DNA from: Breviolum minutum Mf 1.05b.01
Taxonomy: Eukaryota > Sar > Dinophyceae > Suessiales > Symbiodiniaceae
Length of the DNA: 64,000 bases
NCBI GenBank assembly: GCA_000507305.1
Contig: DF240121.1
Coordinates: 35,041-99,040, forward strand
Direction: 5' to 3'
The first letter of the stretch is position 1. Every line of letters starts with the position of its first letter. The position numbers and the translations under genes are program-made. Shown here piece by piece: positions 47,360 through 59,600 of this stretch. The notes beneath the pieces are model-generated. The model was given only the letters and a program-made list of their open reading frames with translations. It did no database searches and had not been told where the DNA came from.

Positions 47360-50338
47360 GAAAAGGCAAAGGACAGAGGCTGTGAATCCATTCGTTAACC
47401 ACGCTGTACAGCCACCTGCCGAAGTTGAAGCATGAAGCTTCGGTGAAGGTCACAGAAGCTGATGAATTGTCATGATGATCTGGATTTGATCTGTTTTGTT
47501 TTGGAAGAATCTACAAGATGGACTTACTATTAGTGATAACTGCAGTTATGGGGCCCTTATTAAATGACCTTATAAATGGATAACTGGGGTTATATATCCC
47601 GAATATGTGGAGTTAGAAACCTACTTGTAGCTGGTAAGGGTCCACCGTGTACGTGGTGGTTTCATTCAGAATTTTGGAAAAATCACCCTGCACACTGAGG
47701 GAAGATGAAGCCGTTTGACCAGCATCTTTTTCGGAGGGTTTGTCCACTGATTTGCTTGTTTTTACAGTAGTTGAATTTCAAACATGACTGCATAGGGATG
47801 GTTATATACCAGTTGGTAAATTCTGACTAAAAAACCTCCCAACAAGGTGATTTAGCAGGTTTACTACAAAAACATCATCCTAGATTCGCTATTGCCAACA
47901 AAAACCAATGTTTCAGGAAGAGGCCAGGGCCTTGACAGGAGACCGATTCAATGATTCTTGGATTCTGGTTTCTTCCGATCACCTAGCCACTAGGGATTTT
48001 TTTTGGGTGTGTGTGTGTGAAGCATAGGCATGCACAAATACCTACTGGAAGCATTATCACTGTGACTTTCTCGAGCCAAGAAAACTGTACAGTGCCGAAC
48101 GGCGTTGGACTCAGTTAGACGTCTTCAGCCCCTCCATGGCCCGTGTTGCTCATCAAGACCAATTTGGTCACAAAAAAAAGGAATCGCCGAAGAAGCAACA
48201 GGCTGTTGTCACAGAGGGTTTTCACCACCAATCAACTTTCCAAAGTGTTGCAAAATCAAATTTATACATGACCTTGTACATACGCTAAAACCAATAGACA
48301 ATCTGTAGGGTTTTTATACTCATTGATACTGGCTTCATACTTTGGATTGAGTTGTGTTTTTTCCATCAAGATAATTATGACTTACTTCTGTAAGGGATCC
48401 ACTTCTCGATTTTGGTGTTCAAGTTCGACAGATTCATTTTCTAGGTGGTGGTCCCAAGGATTTTTAACATAATCTTCACCCTATTTTAGAGAAACGAACA
48501 TTTTTTGACTTGAACGAATATGTTTCCAATGGTTGCTTCAAGCACTTACTCACCTTGACCTTCCTGACTTTCACTTAATGTGCTTCCCTAAGCCGCCCAT
48601 CCAGGACAACGAGCGCAAAGCCATTCAGATGGATGAATGGGCCAAGGTCATTCTGTGTGAGTCATGGTGACTTGGAATCCCCGGAAAAACTCATGGCAAT
48701 TGGAACCCAACACACCCCGCGGGTCCGGAGTCCGGAAAACTCACATCAACCCAAAAACACGATGTGGAAAACCATATGGAAGAAGGAGGGGGAAAAATCC
48801 ACGAATTTTTGGAGGGTTTCAATTTGAATCTTAGTTTCTGATTTTTTTTTTCGGTATGATGACCTTTCAAACGGCATTTGTTTGGGAGCCCATATTTTAA
48901 GCTAGGTGGTGGTTTTAAAGATTCTTCTTTTTTACCCCTACTTAGGGAAATGATCCAATTTGACTAATATTTTTCAAATGGGTTGAAAGCACCAACTAGT
49001 AAGCTATGAACTTTAGAGAAAGATGGGACACTAGTTGATGAAGAAAAACTTTCAGGTTGAAACTACGTCAGGTTTTCAAATGATTTCCAATTGAAGTTCT
49101 TGTGGCGTGCCACCTAGATTCCACCAAAATTAATTTGGCTGATGGTGATGTTGCATGTCAACAATTGCAATAAACACAATATCATCTCAATCTACAAACA
49201 TCTAAAAACATGAAACTTACATCATTTCCATGCATTTTCTTCGCCGACTCAAGAGCCTTCTAGAGAACTTGTTATTTTTTCTCAGCAAAAAACTCCTTGG
49301 GTCCTTGTTGGTAAGAAAAACCTCGCTGGCTGCGCTGTCACGACGACCTACGACCTGCTGAACATTTTGGCTCGAAGCTTGGTGAAAGAAAACATCTCCA
49401 CGAAAAATTCCAAAAAACGCCAGTTTGGAGGCGCCTTAAAAACCTTGGTCGGAACATCAAAATGGATGGTGAAAATATTGGACAAGCGGTAGAAACAAAA
49501 GATCGGTGTTTCCAAAAATAGTGGTACCCCAAAATGGATAGTTTATATTGGACAAGCTCTATTAAGATAGATGATTTGGGGGTACCACTATTTTCGGAAA
49601 CATGAAACTTTTTGGGTGAAGTTGCATGATGAAACTTGTGATTCGTGAATGATGACTTGGGGGCGGACTGTGCGTTTTTGAGAAAACACACAAGATCATA
49701 TATTGATATTCACGTCCAAAAAAGGGCCAAATCTAGTTTTGTTTTAATTTTGCGAGGGCGTGATCCTGCAGACCAAAGGCTCTCAGCAACATGTTGGGAA
49801 ACATGGTGTGATGTTTCCTTTCTGGGATGTCTTCCTGGCAGGGCTATTTTCTGCCTAGTGTTCACGTATCAGCCTGGCAGGATTCTACCTGACAAAGATC
49901 TGGAACACTTCAACGTCTTCAATGGGAAAACAACAATTCGTTTCTTCAGAGTATACTGAGCTGATTCGACACCACCTAGCCATAGGACAGACTTCGGCAA
50001 ATTTAGCATAATTGGGGAATGGGTTTAGTTTACCAAGAATTAACCAAGATAAATCGTGTGAGTGAGGTTTAATCAATCACACACACCAAGAGCATGTGGT
50101 CTTTTCTTCTTTTGTAAGATGATTCCACTCTAGCTTGACTTGCAGTATGATTTTTCAGTATTGACCAACAAATATTGGATACAGATATGCAAATACTATT
50201 GCTACGGGAACTCACGATTTTCGATGCAACCTGACTTCATCAAAGGCAACCACTGCAACCACTGCCAGGTGCAGCTTTTGAGATGGGCTACTATGAGAAG
50301 CGTCATGACTGTTTTGGAAGGTTTTGGGATGATCAAAT
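47360..50338 (+). CDS. Unidentified multi-exon gene
   Basis: Four coding-like exons (47917-47976, 48080-48166, 48593-48654, 49286-49381) and two weaker ones (47360 and 50269) share strand, codon-like composition and splice borders. The best fragments are KLYSAERRWTQLDVFSPSM, PPIQDNERKAIQMDEWAKVI and PWVLVGKKNLAGCAVTTTYD. I do not recognise the family. The exons need not all belong to one gene, and phases between them do not all agree, so exons are probably missing. Confidence 0.45.
47650..47757 (+). mobile_element. Family A relic
   Basis: acgtggtggtttcattcaga, then gagggaagatgaagccgttt; the right arm is gone. Confidence 0.4.
47917..47976 (+). CDS. Exon of the unidentified gene
   Basis: The acceptor atgtttcag precedes EEARALTGDRFNDSWIL; GT donor after attctg possible. 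Confidence 0.45.
48080..48166 (+). CDS. Exon of the unidentified gene
   Basis: KLYSAERRWTQLDVFSPSMA then RVAHQDQF. AG acceptors at 48079 and 48092 are both possible; GT donor at 48167. Confidence 0.5.
48441..48542 (+). mobile_element. Family A element, strongly diverged
   Basis: ctaggtggtggtcccaagga, then ttttttgacttgaacgaata; the right arm is decayed to ggttgcttcaagcactt. Confidence 0.55.
48593..48654 (+). CDS. Exon of the unidentified gene
   Basis: The acceptor ttccctaag precedes PPIQDNERKAIQMDEWAKVI; a GT donor at ttct before gtgtga. Confidence 0.55.
48902..48999 (+). mobile_element. Family A element with taag duplication
   Basis: ctaggtggtggttttaaaga to gggttgaaagcaccaactag; taag directly outside both ends. 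Confidence 0.9.
49286..49381 (+). CDS. Exon of the unidentified gene
   Basis: The acceptor ttttctcag precedes QKTPWVLVGKKNLAGCAVTT then TYDLLNILARSL; GT donor after agcttg. It is the most protein-like piece of this group. Confidence 0.6.
49504..49603 (-). mobile_element. Family B element, reverse orientation
   Basis: ggtgtttccaaaaatagtgg to ccactattttcggaaacatg. Confidence 0.8.
50269..50338 (+). CDS. Possible exon with an element at its 3' side
   Basis: The acceptor cactgccag precedes AAFEMGYYEKRHDCFGRFWD, then DQI. The last 18 nt are duplicated beyond the following A element, so the element landed inside this coding-like sequence. Confidence 0.4.
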
Positions 50339-50444
50339 CTGGGTGGTGGCAACTCAAACATGCATGTTTTTTATGTTCACCCCTATTTGGGGAAGATTTC
50401 CAATTTGATTGACATTTTTCAATAGGGTTGAAACCACCAACAAG
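50339..50444 (+). mobile_element. Family A element with 18-nt target duplication
   Basis: ctgggtggtggcaactcaaa to gggttgaaaccaccaacaag. gttttgggatgatcaaat occurs at 50321-50338 and again at 50444-50461, identical. Confidence 0.9.
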
Positions 50445-50634
50445 TTTTGGGATGATCAAATTCTTAAACTCCTTAGTTTCCAGTGACGGTCATTACGATC
50501 ATGTCATAGGTGACATTTTTTTTGTTGTTGGGGGGCAGCCAATCTGTCGCTTGATTTAATAGTCGAAGTTGTTCACCTAATAGTCGTTCACCTATGTAGG
50601 TGTCAGACTTTGAATTTTGGCTCCTGACGCTGAG

Positions 50635-50676
50635 GAACGTCCAATTCTTGAACGATGTCTTGGTGAAAGCAGCGGA
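50635..50676 (+). CDS. TXNDC9: Candidate TXNDC9 5' exon
   Basis: The acceptor acgctgag precedes NVQFLNDVLVKAAEE, similar in character to the N-terminal helix of the family. The 3' border is uncertain (GA donors nearby). Confidence 0.45.
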
Positions 50677-53600
50677 GGAAACCCTCGGGAGTTCCAAAAA
50701 AAAAACATCAAATTTCAATGGTCCAGGGCACCTCCTTCTTTCTATGGTAGGTTTCCCATACATGATGTAACTTATTTGTTGTGTTGGTTGGATATGTCGG
50801 CTACCACAAGCATTTGTAGGATGGTAGGGCAAGTCTGGGCCGTACTTGATGCATGATGTATTAGACGCCCAGCTGTATACCATTCAGAGTTCCTTCATTC
50901 TTTCCCATTTTGTGAGTCAGGAGCTATTGATGGGCGAGTGGGGATGTTCTTCTTCTTTTTCCGTAATGTTACATTCGTCAATGGTCCAAAGACTAGACTA
51001 GAGCCTATCAGATAGTTGAGCCAATACAGTCCGGTATAGACTCTTAGTACTGCTGGAAAATGGACCACTTGAAGATGTATTTCCTATAGAATAAAGCAGC
51101 ACATTCCATTGCTACTCACTGATTTACATAATGGTTAAAACTTTAAACATTTTGGGGAGCGGTATAGGTATACATGTTTAGTGGGGCAACGGTAGTTTCA
51201 AACATTTTTTATCAATCAACCCGAACATTGGGGAAGATTCAACCAGTTTGACCTGCATATATATATTTCAATTGGGTGGGGAAAAAGTATCACCTAGTAA
51301 AGTTTGCACTATCGAAAACTCATATGGAACCTGAAAAAAGGCTCCTGAAAAAAACACCTCCTGAAAATATAATACCATCCTGGTGGTGACGATTACACCG
51401 AGGGCTTTCGTAACTTTTGAAGGTGTATCCACCCAGTAACTGAATCTGACACTCCAGCTATCATAGAAACATATATGTAAACACCTCCATCATAAATCCA
51501 TATAAATCCTAGATTTTTTTCCGATTTTTTTTTCTAGGTCAGTTTGCTACTGTTGATGGACAAAAATCCTGCACCAGTTGAGGTTGGTAGTTTATCCCAT
51601 TATTTACATGGTTTTAGACATCCAACCGGTGGTTGTTTGGGATTTCTGAACCATCAACAGTAGGTTACACCACGTTTGGACCAAAAAAAATGGTGTTTTC
51701 CATCATAAATCCATATAAATCCTAGAAATTTTACATTTTTTTTTCTAGGTCAGTTTGCTAGGTTACACCCCCGGGCCAAAAATAATGGGTGTTTTCCCCA
51801 TTGCCAGTAAACACTGCCAGCCAGGAACATGAAGCGGAGCTCGATGCAGAGATTGCTCGCTTGGATGCCCTCAAGGTGGTCGGTCCGTGGGTCGCGTTTG
51901 TTGCGTGTGGAAATCTGAAATTTCATGTAGATTCGAAGAGAAGCTAAATGACATACATAACATATATAGTTTTATTGTTTTGTAATCATATTATAATCGT
52001 ATATCACTATATATATATATTATGTAATTGGATTTACACATCATCATGTTGGGTATCCATTTTCAATTTTCAGTTGTGTATGTGTCTAAAAGGATGGGTG
52101 GCAATTGATATCTAAAATACTGTCAGTATGGCCTTCGTGTGGCTTAGGGAATCTTGGGATTCCTTCATTCCGAAGGTTTGCAAAGATGTTGGCGTCTGAT
52201 GGGTGTTTGATGTGAACCAACAGGAACCAACAGTTGGTGCAGGATTTTGGTTGTCACTACTGTTGATGGAAGAAATCCTGCACCACCTGAAATGTATAAA
52301 ACCTTGTAAATAACGGGATAAACTACCTAGTAGCTGGTGCAGGATTTCTTCCACCAACAGCATGGGTGTGTTTCTGTCAAATACTTGGCGATTTTTCGGT
52401 TGGGTTGTTCAGTGGAGCAAGGCCGTAGGTCGTAGGCCTCTCAAGACAGGGCGAGAAGTCAAGTCAAGTGCCACTCCCGAGACTTCGAAGATGTTTTTCA
52501 GACAGAACCCGGAAGTTTGCCATGAATCACTGAGGCTCTAAATTTTGTTGAAATTGCTTTTTGTGGGGCTTTGAAAAGACTTATTGTTCTCAGTAGATTG
52601 TAGATCCTACTCATTTAAACTATTAGAAATTGACCAAGAAACATGTAAAGAGGACTTTGTATCTAGTGGTTCTGGCTCTTTCCATCAAGCGTACTGCTAC
52701 AATCCTTTCCAGAACAAACAAGTGGACTCCGGCATATTATCACCAACATGCAATTTCAATTGACATTTCTGAAAGGCCTTCTCACTTCCTTTGTTTACAC
52801 CTGCAGGTGTATAGAGTATATACTATAAGTTTAGTAGTTTAACTGTCCAAAAGAAGGCCAAACTTCAAACAAAAATCAAAAATCCACAAACATTCCATTT
52901 TTGCATCCCTGTCGAAGTATTTCAACGCCATTTTCGTTGCGTGGCATCGCATGGGTAGGAAGATGATTTGGAAGAGCTGCGCCGCAAGCGTTTGGAGAAG
53001 ATGAAGTCCAACCATTCGGTGGGGATTTTCACAGCGATCGTATCACCAAAAGTTTCAGGTACCTAAAATGGAGGGTTTCCTGAACCTTATAAGGCTGTTT
53101 TGGAGGTGGGGTTTCCCTTACATAACCCTTACATACTGCTTATATAGGTGAGGATTCCTCCATTTTAGGTACCTGAAATGTTTGGTGATGGTATCATTTG
53201 AGAGAAAAAACACCCCGGATTCCGTAATGGAAATGTCCAGGCTAAATGAAACCAACGACATTTTGCAGGAAACCACCAACCAGCATATACTAATGTGTAT
53301 CATTTCTTCTGCTTATTATGTGCATTTAATGAGTTTATCCATTTGATCCTTTTGCCAAACAAAACTAACCATAGTTGGTATAGTTGGTGGGTCCCTTTTT
53401 TGAAGGGAAGCCTGAAGCGGCTTCATAGGCAAACCCAAACGGATGTCTAGAAGAATCCTGAAATAGAAGAAATAGAAGGAATATGGAATTGAGTTCTCCC
53501 TTGGAAATTGAAGTTTCATTTTCTTTTATTCAGGTTTGTAATATAGGTTGTTTTTTCCTTCTAGTTCTGCGAGTCTATCAATACATGTCAAGACAGGATT

Positions 53601-56600
53601 CAGGATTGAATAGTACAGCCCACCCAATCTCGTGACAAGCCATGACATGTCATATCCGGCAATGTGGGAAGAACCATCAACAACTATGACTTTTGCAAAG
53701 AAACACCGCATTTCTTTGAGACCTGAAGTAGTACATTTCCCATGTTTTTAAAAAAATTGCATCTTGGATCCCTTTTGGTACTTGTGTTCTTTCTTTTCAA
53801 AGAGGCGGGAAACACATCATTCCCCGAAATGCTTCATCCCCAGGATAAGATGAAGAAACTGGCATCTGGACACGGTGAATACACAATGATTGAAGAAAAG
53901 GACCGGACAGCGGACCGAGCTGTGAGAGATGGATGAATTTCATCAACTAATCATGGGAATCTAAGGGTAACCCCCCAAAACCAACTAATCTAAGGGAAGT
54001 CCCAAGGGTTAAAATAGTTCCAAAATAAGGCCGGCTATTTCTTGGGGGGAAACGTGGAATTGGGGGGGTACGCTTAGATTCCCATGAACTTGTGACAACC
54101 TTCCAATGCAGTGAGAAACGCCAATATTCATTTGGGTGGTGGTTGTTTCAAATATTTTTGGAATGTTCACCCCGAAAATTGGGGAAGATGAACCCATTTT
54201 GACGATCATATTTTTTCAAAAGGGGTTGGTGAAAAACCACCAACTAGTCACTAGTCATCAATCCTTGCATTTTTTGTTCTCATCAGTTTTTTGGATATTT
54301 TTTGGGTTCGGTTCAGGGAATACAAGTGAATCATTCTATAGGCCTTTCGTTTTTGGAAAAAAACACTTGAAATTTAGAAGTCTCTCTCGTTGTGAGGTGG
54401 GTTCCAAACTGCCACCGGCTCCCATGGCCATGTGAACGGAGGAATTTTTTGATGTGGCCAAGAAGAGCGAGAAAATGGTTGGAGACTTAGATTTTTTGGA
54501 GAAAATCATCCCATGACTTGGTTCAGTTGGTTAATAACTAGGTGGTGGTTTCAAATATTTTTTTATTTTCACCCCTGTTTGGGGAAGATTTCCAATTTGA
54601 CGATCATATTTTTCAAATGGGTTGAAACCACCACCTAGATAACCATGGTGATCGTGTCTGTCCCCTAAAGTAGGGTTGAGTTATTCCCCTTCCAAATGGC
54701 CGAACTCCATGGCTTATAAATGGGGGTGTGATCCTAAGCACTTACTAAATGGGATGATGGGATGATGCTCCAAGTTACGGGCTGAAAACTCACCGGCTCC
54801 CATCTTTCAAAAGAGCCAGCCGACTTCACCGGGGGCAGATGATTTATAGCCGACAAAGTTTCTGACAAAATTCCAAGTTTTGGGATATTGCTGGTGTAGG
54901 TAACCCTCCTGGGAACTAACATATCCACTGTAAAAGGCACTTTTGAAGATGTTTTTCCTTTTCCCTAGGTGGGATATGTAAGTTCCGTGGAGGGTATGTG
55001 TTTTCACGTGGTGTTTGAATCAATGGTTAGTTGGTGGGTTATGTTGGTGATTGACTAAGAATCAAAATCTCCCGCAAACGAGTTCCCGTTGAAGCAATGA
55101 GATTCCCGGGCCGGATTCAAATTGATGGGTATATTTTTTTTGTGGCAAATACCCATCAACGTGGTGGATGTTCCATTGCCATGTTCTGAAATACCGGAGT
55201 GTAGTAATTAACAGACTGGGTGGTGGTTTCAAACATTTTTTTTCATCCCTATTTGGGGAAGATTACCATTTGACTAATATTTTTTCGATGGGTTGACACC
55301 ACCAACTAGTAATGAACAGACATTCTTTGGCAAAAGATTGGAATCGTACATGAACCCCACAATCCTACAAAGTTTACATCCGGTGGCTCACCGGATGTGA
55401 ATTTTCCGGCAAAACCCCGCAACTCCTCCAAGCAGCGGCCGCAACCCGCAACCAACCGAAGACGAGAAACCTCAAAGGTTCAATTCAGGTTGGTGCATGT
55501 TGTTTAACGTGAAGTTAGTGAAGGTGAAAGCTTCATTTTAATGACCTCAAGTATCTCCATTTTGGAATACTTTTGGCCAGCAGGGAGTTTGGTTTTTGAT
55601 GACACAAAATGTTATTTTCTATGAGAGTTTGTGAAATGGGCATTTTCCGACATTTCCGTATTGCAAGACTTGCAAGAAATCACCAAACAACCGGGCCCCA
55701 CTCCACTCTGCAACTGCGCGGTGAAGGTCGTTCACTTCTGGCGAGAAAGTACATGGAGATGCGAAATCATGGACAAACATATCAGGTGCATGTAGGGTTG
55801 TAATAAAGGGCCAAAATTGCTTGTGGCAGGATGTTGCAATTTGATAAGTGCTGAACAACAAAAAGCGAAACAATTTGGTTCTGTATTTCGAATATAGGGA
55901 TTATATCTTTCTATGTCACCCATTATGAATCATTGGATTCCCCTCTTATTTTTTGGCAAGTCAGATCCGTTTATTTTGGGATTGATGGACTTCCCTTGGG
56001 AAGACGAGGGGTGTTTTGTGGAGACGGCATTAAAAAAACAGGGGATTGGCATGCCCCTTTTTTTGGGCGGAGAGTTTTAAACGTCACCTTTTTCAACGGT
56101 TTAAAATTGTGGCAATCCACCTGGTTTTTGTGATGTTTACGGGGGTGAAACGAGTTTTGTTGTGGACACAGGCGATGTAATGTTTGTTGACCACTGAGAA
56201 AGGCAATTTTGGTCAAATTTGCTCTGAAAAGACCGAGTTTGAGTTTTTCCGGGAAGTTCTCGGAGGCAAGCTGGTTGTAAAAACATAGACATGTGTGACT
56301 GGAACATGGATGGAAGATCCACCTTGTTCAAGATTCCAAAATGTCTGGTTTCAGCTTGAGTTCTCACGATCCTACTAAACAGTAGGATCCTGTGGAGATG
56401 AAGATTTACCCATTGTGACGGATATGTTTTTTCATGGTTCCAGTATGGAAATTGGACCACCGTTAATCCAAAAAACGTGAACACGGTGGTTGAACTCCTC
56501 CCTTCAATTTTACCATGTTTTTGCAGGTTGTATTTTCAGTCATTTCCTTCAACATGGAGTAAACATGTCCACCAAAAACACTTTTGACTTTCGTTGGGGG

Positions 56601-59600
56601 GGTGAATTTTTGTATCATTTGATTCAGTTGCTGGGGATTGACAGATTTGTTTAAATGCAATTGCTATCAATGTCTTGTATTTACCTGTGACAAATCATGT
56701 ACTTATTGAAGTGAGATTTGGTCCTTTATCGTGGTTGCAAATATGTTTAACAGGCACTTTTCACTCCTAAGCTACTTGCAAACATGATTTACAAATTTGA
56801 TTTGCACATGTTTTTTCAAAGTGGGGAAAGCGAACCAACATTATATGCAACTTGGTTTTGTTTCCCTAAGGATCCAATCGCCTTCTCAGATGATGATTGG
56901 GGTGTATAATCACCTCTTTAGAAAGGTATTTAGGTTCCATTACCATTCTCAGAAGGTGATTGGATCCCTAGGGTTTGTTTAAGATGATGTTTGTTTTCTT
57001 CCCGCAAGTACCATTTATCACGATTGAAGCACCACCGTGGGAGGCAACTGTGTCAGAAGCATTGGGGCACTCGCTTTGTGAAGATCAATGCAGAGAAGGC
57101 ACCCTATTTGGTGGAGTCCCTTGGAAAAAAACGCACTGGAAACTGGCGTTTAAGAAACAACAGGAGGGTTTGCTGGATACAGAACTAAGATTAGTATATG
57201 ATCACTTACATATATGATAACTAAAGCAGCATAAGGTGTGTTGAAGATCCTTTTGGTTGCCGTGTGTATATATATATATATAATAAACAACATGTATGTG
57301 AATATACATATCTAAACACATGCAGATAAAAGTGTAGGTTGAGAACTCTAGCTAGACGTTCAAGTTAATTTGGAAGTCCGATACTTGATTGTAAGCTTGC
57401 AAAGGATCTCCGGTGCAGCAGCTCCCCTACATACTCAGATATACTCTTGATGAAAGAAATCCGGCTCATCGGTTACTAGGTAGCGTATCCCACCATTTGC
57501 AGATTATTACTATACATTCCAGGTGGTACCAAAAAATGCCGTTCATCACCAGTACCATGGAATTTCGTATATGTGTCACCTTGACCGTTTCCTGCCATCA
57601 CGAAAAGTCACGCGATGGATTGATTCCTCTATTTCCCGCCGTGATTTTCTTGCATGAAAAAAAACACTGGTTGGTTGGGTTATATAGGGGTTTATACTAC
57701 CCAATTATATGGGGATTTTAGTAAGCCAATATAAGGATCGCTATTAATCAAGTGGAAAGTAGGAGGGTTTTTTTCGTTGCTGAAGTGGTCTTTTTGGCTT
57801 ATGGCATTGCCATGATTGGACATGAGATGAAATGAGATTTTTGTTTGCCATCGATCAGCTACTGTATGAAGTGTTAGGAGAGTCTGGTTCTCCACGGTTG
57901 CTATGGTTTCCAAATTTGAACCAACCCGATTTTTGTGGCATCAAATTTCTCAAACATCCTGTTCTTTTCCTGCAGAAAAACAATGCAACTCTTAAGCCAC
58001 TTGAAATCAGAGGCATGGAAACTTGATGAAGTGGCAGCTAAGGCGATTGCATATTTGGTGTTTGCCCTCCCTTGTCCTTTGCGTGGACTGAAGGGTTGTG
58101 TTTTTATGTTTTGGGGCTGATGGGTGTTGACAAGGCAAACAAAAAAGCGGAATATATACAGCTACCAAAAAAATACACGCGGGCTGCAGGGATAGAATAA
58201 AGTGGTTGCAACCAAGAATCCTTGAAAACAAAGATGGACATTTGAACATGCAGCCTTGAAAAGGGGAAGATTTCATCATAAAACATCCACATTTGCATCC
58301 AACGTCCAGAGTTGGATTTTCTCCCACAGACTCGGTCGACCTGAGAATGCTATTCGTTTAATTAATGGTTTGATTTTGAGCGGTTCGGGGCTGTTATTAT
58401 TATTGTTATTATTATTATTATTAGTAGTAGTAGTAGTAGTTGTTGTTGTTGTTGTTGTTGTAGTTGTAGTTGTTCAAAAACCATGAAACCCAACCCTTGA
58501 AGACAGGCCTCCACTAGATTCCACCCCAAGTCTTCAGACCAAGTTTGTCCTGTGAGGATGGCAAGACAGAGCACACAATTGTTGGTTTCAGCGAATTCAA
58601 TTCTGGGGATGAGGCTGGCAATGAAAAAAGCTGTGTTGGTTGGGTTATATAGGGATTGTGATTGTAGTAGCCAGTTATATAGAGATGGCCATAAACCATT
58701 ATAAGGATCCAGGATCCCTATTAAACAATTTGTATACTGGAACGTAAGAGGATTTTTTTTCGTGGCTCACATGGGTTTAAACAAAGGCAGATTTATTCCG
58801 AACATGTTTTGAATCAATGGAGTTTCCTGGTTCCCTTAATAGGTGGTAGGTACCATATGATCCCCCAATTGGCACGGACTATACCACTTATATACCACTG
58901 ATAGTCGTTGCCGTCCTTGGGTGATTATATATCGCCAAGCCCACCTTTTATGGGGAACCAGGAAACAGCTATTGATTGAAGTTTTGGGTCAAGTTGGAAA
59001 AACATGGTGAGGGTCCGTAATTTTCTACCAAAAGCCTGTGATACTGTTGATGAAAGAACTCCTGCACCACCTGACATGTATGAAACATTACCCATAGGAT
59101 CCATGTATGGTATATATTTCCCTACATTAGGCATATTATGAAACCTTTAAAAAAATAGGATATTTACCATATCAACTGGTGCAGGATTCCAGGATTTCTT
59201 CCATCAACAATATGCAGGGATGACGAAAAATTCGGAGCCAGAAAAATGGTGTAAGTTCCATGAGAAACAACACTGCATTGAATAGTCAACCGGTAGTTGA
59301 CACCAAAGTCTTGCTAGGTCCGGCTCCTGTCGTTGTAAAAAAAAGGGTCCCAGGTCATAATCGTAACGTAACCAAAACATCGGGAATAAACGTAACAACC
59401 AACAAATTCGAGATGCGAGAGATGACAAAGTTCTCAATTGAGAGGGTTGGGGTTCTCGGCTCAAAAATGGAAAACAACAAGTTTTACCGTTTTACACTCC
59501 CTAAAACAATATGTTTAGGTCGGGATTCCCGGGATCCCCGAACCTAAACTTAAACATGAAATAATCCTAGATGGTTTTCCTGGCATTCTGGGAGGGACCC

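Noticed and set aside
58256-58574. Poly-Leu/Val (+) and poly-Gln/Ile (-) open frames
   Set aside because: Produced by the compound trinucleotide tract, not by selection on protein.
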